A stretch of 64,000 nucleotides of DNA. Source: Haloimpatiens sp. FM7315. Lineage in GTDB: Bacteria; Bacillota; Clostridia; Clostridiales; Clostridiaceae. The position numbers and the translations under genes are program-made. Within the stretch, counting starts at the first letter, position 1. Each line of letters starts with the position of its first letter. The stretch is from the NCBI GenBank assembly GCA_041861885.1, contig JBGVUE010000001.1, positions 794,001 to 858,000 of the forward strand. Reading direction: 5' to 3'. Below the pieces are notes generated by a model. The model had not been told where the DNA came from and searched no databases. It was given only the letters and a program-made list of their open reading frames with translations. Below are positions 46,927 through 56,090 of the stretch, piece by piece.

Positions 46927-48492
46927 GGTGTTAAAATAGTTGTCGTAAGGTAAAAAAATATAATTTTTTCATAGAAAGAGATATTTAAGTAGAGATTACT
47001 TATGGCAAAAGATAATAAAAATAATATAAAATGTATTATAGAAGAAAAAGAATCTGTGGTAGCAAGAATGTTACCTCCGGAGAATTGTACTCTAACAAAA
47101 TTATCTAGAGAAACAGGAATAAGGAAGGGTTCTTTATCCACATGGAAGTCTAAAGCTATGCATGGAGTTACAAAGGATAGAAGAAAAAGCGAAAATAAAA
47201 TTACCTCCAAAGAAAAATTTCATACAGTTATGGAGACATATACAATGTCAGAGGCGGAGCTTTCACGATATTGTAGAGAAAAAGGCTATTATGTGCAGCA
47301 AATAAAAGACTGGAGGGTAAAATGCTTAAATGCCAATGAAAGAGTGGTAGATAACATAAAGAATTTCTCTGAGGAATTAAAAGAAGAGAAGAAAAAAACA
47401 AGGAACTATCAAAGGAGATAAGAATAAAGGATAAAGCATTAGCTGAAACAACAGCACTGTTGGTACTTAGAAAAAAGTTAAATGCCCTTGAAGAGGAGCA
47501 AGAGGAAGATTAATAAGCCTAGAAAATCGCAAAAGAATAGTAGGGTTAGTTAAAGAGGCTAATAAGAGTGGAGCAAGATTATCTAAGGCCTGTGAAGTAG
47601 CAGGAATAAATGTAAGAACATATGAGAGGTGGATTAAGGAAGAAAAAATTAAAGAGGATGGGAGAAAAGGAGCCTTGCGGCCAGAACCTAAAAATAAGTT
47701 AAGTAAGGAAGAATATCAAAGTGTTTTAAATATTGTTAATAGATCTGAATTTGCAGATCTTATGCCTTCACAAATAGTTCCTGCATTGGTGGACAGGGGT
47801 ATATACATAGCTTCTGAATCAACATTTTATAGAATACTTAGAAATGAAAAAATGCAGCATCATAGAGGTAATACTAAAGCACCTAAAAAAATTAAAGGGA
47901 AACCTCTTGTACTTCATTCTGATAATGGGGCTCCTATGAAGTCATATACTTTAAAGACAAAATTAGAAGCTTTAGGTGTTCTTTCATCTTACTCGAGACC
48001 TAGAGTAAGCAATGATAATCCTTTTTCAGAGGCACAATTTAAGACTTTAAAATATAGGCCTAATTATCCACAGGATGAGTTTAAAACTATAGAACAAGCT
48101 AGGGAATGGGTACTTGAATTTGTAGACTGGTATAATAATATACATTATCACAGTAGCTTGAAATTTTTAACACCTAATAGCAGACATAATGGTAAAACTG
48201 ATGAAATAATGAGTAACAGAAAAAAAGTTTATGAAGCCGCAAAGAAACTAAATCCACAGAGATTTAATAGAGGAATAAGAAATTGGGATTTAAATGATAA
48301 AGTTGCATTGAATCCTACGAATGAAATTAAAGATAAAATCAATAAAGGAATAATTTAACAAACGCTTTACATATTTTAATGAAAATCATTTTTGAATTTC
48401 ACATGTTAAATTATTGAATAATTTCAAAATATAAAAAGAGAATTATCACAATAGTTTTTATAATTTATGCGACAAATCTCTTGACAAACACC
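46927..48492 (+). mobile_element. IS3-like insertion sequence, copy 2 (decayed)
   Basis: Ends GGTGTTAAAATAGTTGTCG (46927) and, inverted at 48492, GGTGTTTGTC...TTGTCG, as in copy 1 (24531-26314). At 1.57 kb it is ~220 bp shorter, because of the internal deletion in OrfB. Flanking CTA on each side could be a 3-bp target duplication. Confidence 0.75.
47002..48358 (+). pseudogene. Decayed IS3-like transposase genes
   Basis: OrfA (47002-47421) keeps its HTHs (CTLTKLSRETGIRKGSLSTWK) but leaves frame near 47400 before the leucine coil, which continues in another frame (KALAETTALLVLRKKL). OrfB (from 47675) goes from HHRGNTKAPKK directly to IKGKPLVLHSDNGAP; compared with copy 1, ~75 residues with the first catalytic aspartate (WTWDITYL) are missing. 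The second D and the E (NPFSEAQFK) remain. It cannot transpose by itself. Confidence 0.8.
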
Positions 48493-48641
48493 GCTAGTAA
48501 GCTTTTAAATTACCTTACTAGGATATTTTAATACTATTTCTGAGATTATTGAAGGCGCTGAAATTTTGACGCTTACTTTAAAACATAGCCTAATTTAAAT
48601 ATAAAAATAGTGGAAAAACATCGTGCTATTATAAAATAAAT

Positions 48642-48680
48642 AACCCACGACAATACTTACATGTAGTATTGTCGTGGGTT
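48642..48680. terminator. Long bidirectional terminator hairpin
   Basis: AACCCACGACAATACT (48642-48657) pairs with AGTATTGTCGTGGGTT (48665-48680) without mismatch. It ends the minus-strand aldolase gene. The remaining 48493-48641 shows nothing recognisable. Confidence 0.8.
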
Positions 48681-48747
48681 TCATAGTAGATATAAAAAAA
48701 CAACCTTTAAAATTCACCAAATTCTATATTGTGGTTTTTATAAACTT

Positions 48748-49425
48748 TTATAAATCAGCTATAGAGACTTTACCAAATATAACCTCCCAGTCGGATTCAA
48801 AATCATCTACTGCTTTTTGAATCGCTGACATTTTTAATGCATCCAGTAAAATTTCAGGTGCCACTGTTGCCGTTTGAGCTCCAAAAGCAAAAGAATCATT
48901 TACCTGTCCTATATTTTTGAAGCTTGCTGCAAGAATCTTCGTTGAGTAATTATATTTTTCAATCATATCTGCAAAAGTTTTTATAACTTCACGAGGATTT
49001 ATATTCATATTTTCCATACGATTAAAATATGGTGCTATAAAATCTGCCCCAGCTTCCATAGCTATCAAGCCTTGAGCTACTGTATAAATTGCAGTAGCTG
49101 TTATAGAAACGCCTTGAGCTTTTAGTATTCTCATAGCTTTTAGTCCTTCTGAATTAACTGGAATCTTAATGAATACTTTATTATCCACATTTTCTAAAAT
49201 AGCTTTTGCTTCTTTTAGAATTCCTTCACAATCCTGTGCAACAACTTGAATATGAAGAGTTTTATCCATTCCTATTATTTCACGAATCTTTCTAAAATGA
49301 CTAAAGAAATTTATTTTCCCTTCTTTTTTTATTATGCTAGGGTTACTTGTAACTCCAGTTATAGGAAAGATTTCACTATACTCTTTAATTACTTCTATAT
49401 TAGCTGTATCAAACATAAATTCCAT
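48748..49425 (-). CDS. fsa: Transaldolase-like fructose-6-phosphate aldolase
   Basis: 225 residues, the short transaldolase form (FSA/TalC/MipB). The Schiff-base lysine is K87 in VFIKIPV; FDTANIEVIKEY, GVTSNPSIIKKEG and GADFIAPYFNRMEN are family landmarks. It cleaves fructose-6-phosphate or its 1-deoxy analogue to glyceraldehyde-3-phosphate and a C3 ketone. In E. coli fsaA and fsaB lie beside the glycyl radical enzymes YbiW and PflD, as here. It lies 70 bp after the GRE gene on the same strand, probably in one transcript ended by the 48642 hairpin. GGAGTG precedes the start. Confidence 0.9.
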   Translation of the reverse strand: MEFMFDTANIEVIKEYSEIFPITGVTSNPSIIKKEGKINFFSHFRKIREIIGMDKTLHIQVVAQDCEGILKEAKAILENVDNKVFIKIPVNSEGLKAMRILKAQGVSITATAIYTVAQGLIAMEAGADFIAPYFNRMENMNINPREVIKTFADMIEKYNYSTKILAASFKNIGQVNDSFAFGAQTATVAPEILLDALKMSAIQKAVDDFESDWEVIFGKVSIADL

Positions 49426-49495
49426 TTTACTACACTCCTCATTATATTTATTTCAATTTTCTCAAGAAGAGCTTCTTTAAGAGAAAACTATTTTT

Positions 49496-51900
49496 TTATA
49501 AAACTTGTTCTGTTCTTTCTATGATATCATCTTGAGTTTGTTTAGATAGAACATTAAAGAAAGCACTATATCCTGCAACTCTTACAATTAAATCTCTATA
49601 CTTTTCTGGGTTCTTTTGTGCATCAAGTAATGTATCTCTAGATACTACGTTAAATTGCACATGGAAACCTTCTAAACGATTGAAGAAAGTTCTAATTAAT
49701 GAGATCAACTTAGCTCTATCATCTTCTCTAGATAACATTTGAGGATTAACTTTTTGGTTTAATAGTACCCCACCAGTAATATCATGTGTTGGCAATTTTG
49801 AAACTGACTTAAATACTGCCGTAGGTCCATTTTTATCCATAGCATGAGATGGTGAACACCCTTCAGCTAAAGGTTCTCCAGCCTTTCTTCCATCTGGAGT
49901 TGCTAAAGTTCCAGCCCCTTGAGGCACATTAGCTGAAATTGAAGATGTTCCTGCATAATAGCCTCCTCCAATTGGACCTCTACCATATCTAGTATTTTTA
50001 TGTTTCTTTATTTCATCAATATAGATGTTATATGCATCTTTTAATAATAAATCTATATAATCGTCATCATTTCCATACTTAGGTGCATCATTAATCAATA
50101 TATCTTGAATTTTTTTCCTTCTTCTCCTTCAAAATTATTCATTAAAGCATCCCATAATTGCGCTGGTGTAAAATTCTTATCTTCAAATACACATTTTTTA
50201 ATTGCCGCGAGAGAATCTCCAAGATTTGCAATCCCAACTTGAAGATCACTTATAAAGTCATATACTGCTCCACCTTCTTTTAGATTTAACCCTCTTTCAA
50301 TACAATCATCAGTTAATGCTGAACATAACACATCTGCTGTAATTTCTTCTATTGCTAAATCTGCACAACTATCTATTATTACACTATGTCGTGTGAATTC
50401 ACGAATAATCTTATCCCAAGCTTTCATTACTTCATCAAAGGAAGTCATATTCTTAAAATGTCCTTCCCCTTCACAAAGCTTAGTTCCTGATTCAGGATCA
50501 ATTCCATCATTCAAAGCAATTAATAAAGATTTAGGGAAATTCAAGAAACTCATTCCAGTACATCTATATCCCCACTTACCTGGAACCGCAACTTCAACAC
50601 AGCCTATAGCACTATAATTATATGCATCTTCCTCTGCTATACCTTTTTCTATAAATGATGGAATAATAACTTCATCACTATTGAAAGCGGGCATACCAAA
50701 TCCTAATCTTACTACTTCAATACATTCTTTCATAAAGTCATTCGTTAATCCTTTATGATAACGAACTGTTAAATTTGGCTGAGGTAATTTTGTCTGTGCA
50801 ACACTTTTTAAAATTAAATAACTTAATGAATTTACTGCATCTTTCTTGTTAATAGTTTGACCACCTATTGTAACATTTTGGTATAACGGACTTCCTGCAC
50901 TAAAACGCGTATGAGACCAGCTTCTTATTTTATTTATTGTAAATGTCTTAAGCCATAAATTTGTTAACAATTCAGTAGCATCATCTTCAGTAACTTTTCC
51001 AAGTTCTAAATCCTTCTTATAAAAAGGATATAAATATTGATCCATTCTTCCATATGAAAGTGAATGACCATTTGATTCAATTTGTAATACTAAATGAACT
51101 ATCCACAAGGACTGAACTGCTTCATGAAAAGTTTCTGCTGGATAATATGGAACTTTATTCAATATTCTTGATATTTCCAATAATTCTGCTTTTCTAGAAT
51201 CATTAGTTTCCTTTTCTGCTAACTTTAATGCTAAATCTGAGTAACGTTTTGCAAAAGCTGCTACTGCATTAAGTGTTATTAAAATGGCTCTATAAAAATA
51301 TGATTTTTTCAAATTCCTATAGTCAGTAATATCTAATTCTTTTAACTTTTTTTCTGTTCTTTCTTTATAATTTACTAATCCAAACTTTAATACATTTTCA
51401 TATTTTACCGCTATATGAGCATCCCCTGAAGTAATATTTCCCTCTGCTTTTATAATCCCTAAATCATAAAAAAGCTTACTTTCAGCAGGCATACCTGCAA
51501 GTCCTCTATCCTTTAATGTTTTATGTTCCCAAAATGGAGCAATTTTTCTTAATTCTTCTTTACTTTCTTCAGTAATATAAAATATATCTCCATCACGTTT
51601 TTCAAATTCGTCCAGTTCATTAATAACCCAATCCATTGCATATTCTGGAAAAATAGGTGCTGAACGATTTGTTGATGCTTGGTTACCTGCAATTATCGTG
51701 TTGTCTTCAATAAATATACTCATATTTTTTAATATATTTTCTAAACATAGCGCTCTACGTAATACCATTGGCTTATCAGCATGCTCTCTATAACTTTCTG
51801 TAGTAAGTTTTGCTCTTTCTATGCATACCATTGGCTTTGCATTTAATAATTCCTCTCGAAAATTATGCATTCTTTTTGTTAATTCTCCAAAATGATTCAT
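49496..51900 (-). pseudogene. Glycyl radical enzyme (YbiW/PflD-like), one frameshift as given
   Basis: The N-terminal frame (51900-50095) has the thiyl-radical loop AIGCVEVAVPGKWGYRC with C434 and E436: the C-x-E pair marks the dehydratase/eliminase branch, not pyruvate formate-lyase, which has C-C. It ends after EEGKKFKIY. Adding one base to the 7-base A/T run at ~50110-50116 joins QDILINDAPKYGNDDD and the C-terminal part with the glycyl radical site RVAGYSAFF near the end. Total ~800 residues, normal length. With Fsa and the activase, the context suggests an anhydrohexitol-phosphate ring-opening enzyme of YbiW/PflD type. Probably intact in the organism. Confidence 0.85.
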
Positions 51901-51928
51901 GAGTTACCTCTCTTATTATATAATTTAC

Positions 51929-52015
51929 TTTCATTTGAAATGTTATTTGATTTCGTTTGTACTTTTATTATACATCCATCTTACATATTGTCAATATTTT
52001 TATTTCATTTGAAAT
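51929..52015. promoter_or_regulatory. Two DeoR-type operator palindromes before the GRE gene
   Basis: TTTCATTTGAAAT occurs at 51929-51941 and again identically at 52003-52015, in the leader of the minus-strand GRE/aldolase operon. Similar sites lie at 52995-53007 and 53066-53078 beside the deoR and activase genes. Confidence 0.6.
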
Positions 52016-52053
52016 TTTTTGTTTTATATGAATCTTATTCATAATAACAACAA

Positions 52054-52093
52054 AACCCCTAGTATTTACTAAAATAAGTGAATACTAGGGGTT
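52054..52093. terminator. Terminator between deoR-type gene and GRE operon
   Basis: AACCCCTAGTATT (52054-52066) pairs exactly with AATACTAGGGGTT (52081-52093), with ACT/AGT extending it; A-rich on one side and T-rich on the other. Confidence 0.75.
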
Positions 52094-52170
52094 ACTTTCT
52101 ATATAAAAATACAACTTCAACTAAATTTATAAAGATAGTTTTTATATGAAATGTATTATTTTTATACTCC

Positions 52171-52925
52171 TTAAACTAAATTAACCATTTTAACGGCTAC
52201 TTTTTCCTTTTTAAAATTTTCCAAAATATCATTAGGAATATAATTATCTGTAAATACGTAATCTACTTCTTCTGTTTTAAATTGTGCTACTACTCCTTGC
52301 TCGGAAAACTTTGATGACTCTGTTAATATAAAAATTTTATTAGCACTTTCAGCCATAGCTTTCACTGTTTCTGTTCTTAGTAAATTTTTTCCGGTAAATC
52401 CTCTCTCAGGGTTATACCCGTCTGTTCCAACAAATAATTTATCTACAAAAAATCCTTCACACAGCTTCTAGTAAGTGGTCCAACTAACACTTGAGATTCA
52501 GGCTGATAATCCCCTCCTAGAAGCACGATTTTTACATTACCACCTCTTATATAAGAAGTAATGAAAGCAGAATTTGTAATTATTGTTATATCTTTTTTAC
52601 TATTAGCAAGTTCTTCTGCAAGCAACGCACAACATGAACCTGACTCAATCATAACCGTTTCTCCATCATTTACAAATTCACAAGCCAAATGTGCTATCTT
52701 ACGCTTTATATCATAATTAAAGGCTAATCTGCTAGTAATATCATCACTAGTTGAAGTTATTACTGCATACCCATGTTCACGCTTTAACAATCCTTTTTCT
52801 TCTAGTACACTAAGGTCTTTACGTATAGTTACTTGAGATACTTTCAAAAGCTCTGCCAACTTACTAACTTCTATACGCTTGCTTTCATTCACAATCTCAA
52901 GAAGTTTTGTATACCTAGTTGTCAT
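52171..52925 (-). pseudogene. DeoR-family sugar-phosphate-responsive regulator, frameshifted at a T6/A6 run
   Basis: The first frame (52925-52443) has a DeoR HTH (IEVSKLAELLKVSQVTIRKDLSVLEEKGLLKREHG) and the start of the sensor domain (GETVMIESGSCCALLAEEL, IITNSAFITSYI). It stops at TRSCVKDFL. Adding one base in the run at ~52447-52452 continues FVDKLFVGTDGYNPERGFTG...ETVKAMAESANKIFILTESSKF, ending at 52171: ~251 residues, normal for the family. DeoR proteins usually repress sugar genes until a phosphorylated sugar binds. The likely targets are the GRE/aldolase and activase genes through the TTTCATTYGAAA sites. Confidence 0.85.
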
Positions 52926-52994
52926 AGTAACTCCTCCCTTTCTAAAATACTATGATAATTATATCATAACCAATTCATAAATTGAAATAACTAC

Positions 52995-53078
52995 ATTTCG
53001 AATAAAAATAAATTATTATTTTGTTTATTATATTTATATAAGAACTATTCTATAAGGAAGTTATTGTTCATTCGAAAT
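52995..53078. promoter_or_regulatory. Operator-like sites between deoR-type gene and activase
   Basis: ATTTCGAATAAAA (52995-53007, inverted orientation) and GTTCATTCGAAAT (53066-53078) match the TTTCATTTGAAAT sites in front of the GRE gene. The region serves divergent promoters. Confidence 0.5.
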
Positions 53079-53173
53079 TTTTTTAATTTCATACGTAATT
53101 ATATACTTTACACAAATAAAATTTAATGCTACGATTAAGTTATAAAATTCATTTATAAATGTGAGGTGTTGAT

Positions 53174-54073
53174 ATGAACGAAAAAGAAGTTTGTATTTTT
53201 AATATTCAAAAATATAGCATACATGATGGTCCTGGTATACGAACTGTAGTATTTTTTAAAGGCTGTCCATTAAGCTGTTTATGGTGCTCAAATCCAGAAT
53301 CTCAAGATCCTAAAATACAAATTATATGTGATAAAACTAAGTGTGTACAATGCCTTCACTGCATTAATATGTGTCCGAAAAATGCTATTTCTTTAAAAGA
53401 TAATATAGAAATTGATTCTAAAAAATGTATCTCTTGTTTTGCTTGTAAAAATTCTTGCCCCAATAAAGCTCTTTCAATAGAAGGTAAATTTATGACACTT
53501 TCTGAAGTTATGAATGAGGTTATGAAAGACGAAATGTTTTATGAGGAATCCAATGGTGGGGTTACTTTATCCGGTGGTGAAGTATTAATGCAGCACCAAT
53601 TTGCTTCACATTTACTAAAACTTTTAAAAGAAAAAAATATACATACAGCTATTGAAACCTCTGGCTATACTTCAAAGGAAATATTCTCTAGATTTATAGA
53701 GGATGTAGATTTATTATTATTCGATGTGAAACATTATGATAGAGAAAAACATTTTAAAGCTACAAATGTTTATAATGATATAATCATTGAAAATTTGAGA
53801 ATTGCTATAACTAGCGGAAAAGAGGTTGTTATACGTATTCCTGTTATTCCTAATATAAATTCTAATATAGAAGATGCTAAAGGATTTTGTAAGTTGTTAA
53901 AATCTGTTAATGCAAAAAAGATAAATTTACTTCCATTCCATCAATTTGGTGAAAAAAAATATGAACTTTTAAACAAAGACTATGCTTTTAAAGAAACCCA
54001 ACAACTTCATGAGGAAAATTTATTAGACTATAAAAATATATTCATTGCAAACGGATTTGATTGTTATTTTTAA
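53174..54073 (+). CDS. Glycyl-radical-enzyme activating enzyme (radical SAM)
   Basis: 299 residues. The radical-SAM cluster motif is C31-x3-C35-x2-C38 in FKGCPLSCLWCSNPE, preceded by SIHDGPGIRTVVF as in PFL activases. Two ferredoxin-like 4Fe-4S motifs are inserted (CVQCLHCINMCPKNA; CISCFACKNSCPNKA), typical of activases for non-PFL GREs. Further SAM-binding elements: NGGVTLSGGEVLMQ and LFDVKHYD. It installs the glycyl radical in the GRE at 49496-51900. Divergent from the regulator; GAGGTGTTG precedes ATG 53174. Confidence 0.93.
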   Translation: MNEKEVCIFNIQKYSIHDGPGIRTVVFFKGCPLSCLWCSNPESQDPKIQIICDKTKCVQCLHCINMCPKNAISLKDNIEIDSKKCISCFACKNSCPNKALSIEGKFMTLSEVMNEVMKDEMFYEESNGGVTLSGGEVLMQHQFASHLLKLLKEKNIHTAIETSGYTSKEIFSRFIEDVDLLLFDVKHYDREKHFKATNVYNDIIIENLRIAITSGKEVVIRIPVIPNINSNIEDAKGFCKLLKSVNAKKINLLPFHQFGEKKYELLNKDYAFKETQQLHEENLLDYKNIFIANGFDCYF

Positions 54074-54082
54074 GAAAAAAGC

Positions 54083-54123
54083 AAAGTAACCATAAAAATA
54101 TCTTAGATTTTTATGGTTACTTT
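54083..54123 (+). terminator. Terminator of the activase gene
   Basis: AAAGTAACCATAAAAAT (54083-54099) pairs exactly with ATTTTTATGGTTACTTT (54107-54123), a 17-bp stem. Confidence 0.8.
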
Positions 54124-54203
54124 ATGCATAATACTTTTAATAAAAGATACATATAAACTTAAATAACCCATATATGCCTGATAAGTATGATGAAAATATT
54201 TTT

Positions 54204-54699
54204 CATTATATAAAAGGGGAAATATAAGGGCAGCTAATTTATATAAAAAACATTTTTTCAGAATCTATAGCAAGTGAACTTGGAAGAATTTTAGGGCTTA
54301 ATTGTTTACCATATTGGACGGATAAATGGTATAATCAAAACTGCTCAGTGTGTGAGATATTCACAAATAAAGATGAAGGATACTTGCCTTTTAGATACTT
54401 TTTAGAGGCTATAGAGCCTAACAGAAAAAAGTGGGGATTTGCAAATATTATAGAATGGATTCCTAAAGAATTTAAACAAGATTTTTTAGATATGATAGTA
54501 TTTGATTATATTATAGAAAATAAAGATAGACACCTTGGAAATTTTATCTTTTGCTCCATTATTTGATCAAGGATATTCTTTAATGACTAATGCTTTAGAG
54601 GAGGAGTTTAATAAAGATTTAAAAAACTACTCAGAATCACATCCAAGTTTTGTATTAGATAATAAAGATTTAGCAAAGTACGTTGTAGAAAAAAATAAA
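54204..54699 (+). pseudogene. Broken second copy of the HipA-like kinase
   Basis: Nearly identical at DNA level to part of 37820-38992, from YKRGNI to YVVEKNK, but lacking the first ~170 residues. The nucleotide-binding part has an early stop and a shift (near 54230), the catalytic loop IIENKDRHLGNF is intact, and then ~35 bp (GFIIDNNTQE) are deleted with loss of frame before SFAPLFDQGYSL. The 3' end is replaced by repeat copy 3 at 54727. High identity implies recent duplication, then rapid loss. Confidence 0.8.
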
Positions 54700-54726
54700 C
54701 CAAAATCTAGATGTAGTCTAAAATTA

Positions 54727-54965
54727 TCGCTAAATTGTATCAAAATCATAGCCCTTAGACATACATAAACTTAAATATTGATACAATAGAAACTCACTGA
54801 TTCCAGTGGGTTTTTGTGTTTTTGGAGAAAATGAAGTAAGGCTTTTTAAGGTGTTTAATATAAAAATTTGGATCTGTATATTTTAGATGCCCCCTGTTAA
54901 TTGATTTTTGTGGATGGGGGGTTAGGTGGGTGAATTTTTAGTAGTATTATTTTAAATGAATTTGA
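54727..54965 (+). repeat. Copy 3 of the ~240-nt non-coding repeat
   Basis: TCGCTAAATTGTATC (54727-54741), CCTTAGACATA, TATTGATACAAT (54776-54787) and the hairpin AACTCACTGA/CCAGTGGGTT with T run (54791-54817) match copies 1 and 2; GTTTTTGGAGAAAATGAAGT is shared with copy 2. The tail GGTGGGTG...TTTTTAGTAGTATTATTTT also matches. No recombinase is adjacent here. Confidence 0.6.
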
Positions 54966-54974
54966 GTAAATTCA

Positions 54975-55003
54975 TTGTTTTATATAAATCAATATGTTAT
55001 AAT
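54975..55003 (+). promoter_or_regulatory. Promoter for the small RNA ahead of the Abi gene
   Basis: TTGTTT (54975-54980) and TATAAT (54998-55003) with the optimal 17-nt spacer. The start would be near 55010, exactly before the structured RNA. Confidence 0.65.
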
Positions 55004-55010
55004 TCAATTA

Positions 55011-55074
55011 ATAGATCCCATCAAGCCTATGTAACACAATGTGTTATATGCGTAACAAGATGGGCCTTTTGTTT
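55011..55074 (+). ncRNA. Structured RNA upstream of the Abi_2 gene (abiF-motif-like)
   Basis: CCCATC (55017-55022) pairs with GATGGG (55059-55064). Inside are AAGCCTAT, a hairpin TAACAC-aat-GTGTTA and ATGCGTAACAA. GGCCTTTTGTTTT follows, so the RNA can end itself before the ribosome site AGGAG of the Abi gene (start 55087). Conserved RNAs upstream of Abi_2 genes are known as the abiF motif; the AGCCT...ATGCGTAA boxes recur in a second RNA at 56011. I infer a regulatory or antitoxin RNA. Confidence 0.65.
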
Positions 55075-55086
55075 TAGGAGAAAAAT

Positions 55087-55977
55087 ATGGAAAATAAACC
55101 TTTTAAATCTATTAATGAACAGATAGACATACTTAAAGAAAGAGGACTAATTATAGACGATGTTTCTTATGCACATAAAGTTTTATCTCATGTTAATTAC
55201 TATAGATTGAGTGGATATACTTTGACTTTAAGAAAAAATGATAAGTTTTATAAAAATATTACTATGGAACAGGTAATGCAGATTTATAATTTTGATGCAG
55301 AACTAAGAGCAGCGTTATTATATTTACTCGAGTATGTAGAAGTTTCATTTAGAACTCATCTTGGATATTTTCATTCTAAAGAGTATGGAGCATTGGGATA
55401 TATTAATAAAGATACTTTTCAAAATGAATTACATTATGAAAAATTTTATCGAGAAATATCTAAGCTTATTAAGGAAAATGAAAAGAATGAAGTTTTCATT
55501 AAACATCATAATGAAAAATATGATGGGCAATTTCCGTTTTGGGTTATTGTTGAGTTAATGTCTTTTGGTTGTTTATCACGAGGATTCAAGAACCTTCATG
55601 AGGAGGTTAAAACAAGTATTTGCAAAGAATATTACTCACCAATTCCTTATAATTATATTGAAAATTGGTTACAGGGATTTGTGGTTCTGCGTAATATTTG
55701 TGCTCATAGAGGTAGACTTTATAATAGATATATAACTTTTGCACCTAAGTTATCAGCTAAAGATAAGAAATTATTTAAAAATAATAATTTAAATTTGAAT
55801 AAAGAAACTAAACAAATATTTACATATGTTTATATTATGAATAAACTAATTGATGATGATTTAATAATGGACAACTTTATTGATAGATTTAAAAAATTAA
55901 TTATAAAGTATCCATTTGTAAAATTAACTCACTATGGTTTTAATGACAATTGGGAAAAAATTTTAGATGTAGGTTAA
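55087..55977 (+). CDS. Abi_2 family (AbiD/AbiF-type) abortive infection protein
   Basis: 296 residues, the family's normal length. N-terminal FKSINEQIDILKERGLIIDD and YYRLSGYTLTLRK, the central YNFDAELRAALLYLLEYVEVSFRTHLGY and PFWVIVELMSFGCLSRGFKNL are Abi_2 landmarks. R202-NICA-H207 (VVLRNICAHRGRLYN) is a HEPN Rx4H ribonuclease motif. Such proteins are thought to stop growth by RNA cleavage upon phage infection. TTTTAGGAG precedes ATG 55087. Bracketed by two similar small RNAs, it is probably held inactive by an RNA partner. Confidence 0.9.
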   Translation: MENKPFKSINEQIDILKERGLIIDDVSYAHKVLSHVNYYRLSGYTLTLRKNDKFYKNITMEQVMQIYNFDAELRAALLYLLEYVEVSFRTHLGYFHSKEYGALGYINKDTFQNELHYEKFYREISKLIKENEKNEVFIKHHNEKYDGQFPFWVIVELMSFGCLSRGFKNLHEEVKTSICKEYYSPIPYNYIENWLQGFVVLRNICAHRGRLYNRYITFAPKLSAKDKKLFKNNNLNLNKETKQIFTYVYIMNKLIDDDLIMDNFIDRFKKLIIKYPFVKLTHYGFNDNWEKILDVG

Positions 55978-56001
55978 TTTAAAACATATTGATGAATAAT
56001 A

Positions 56002-56078
56002 TATAATAACGGTTCCTGTGAGCCTCTCGATGATGCGTAATATTACAGGCCTGGCCCTGGAGTAATCCAGGGTTTTTG
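56002..56078 (+). ncRNA. Second abiF-motif-like RNA with its own promoter and terminator
   Basis: TATAAT (56002-56007) is followed by CCTGT (56015-56019) pairing with ACAGG (56045-56049). Enclosed are GAGCCTCTCG and ATGATGCGTAATAT, the same boxes as in the RNA at 55011-55074, but the inner hairpin is shorter. A terminator CCCTGG/CCAGGG then TTTTT (56055-56077) ends it. The -35 box is weak. The IS4-type element starts 13 bp later and may have removed a gene that this RNA once controlled. Confidence 0.5.
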
Positions 56079-56090
56079 TTTTTTATATAA

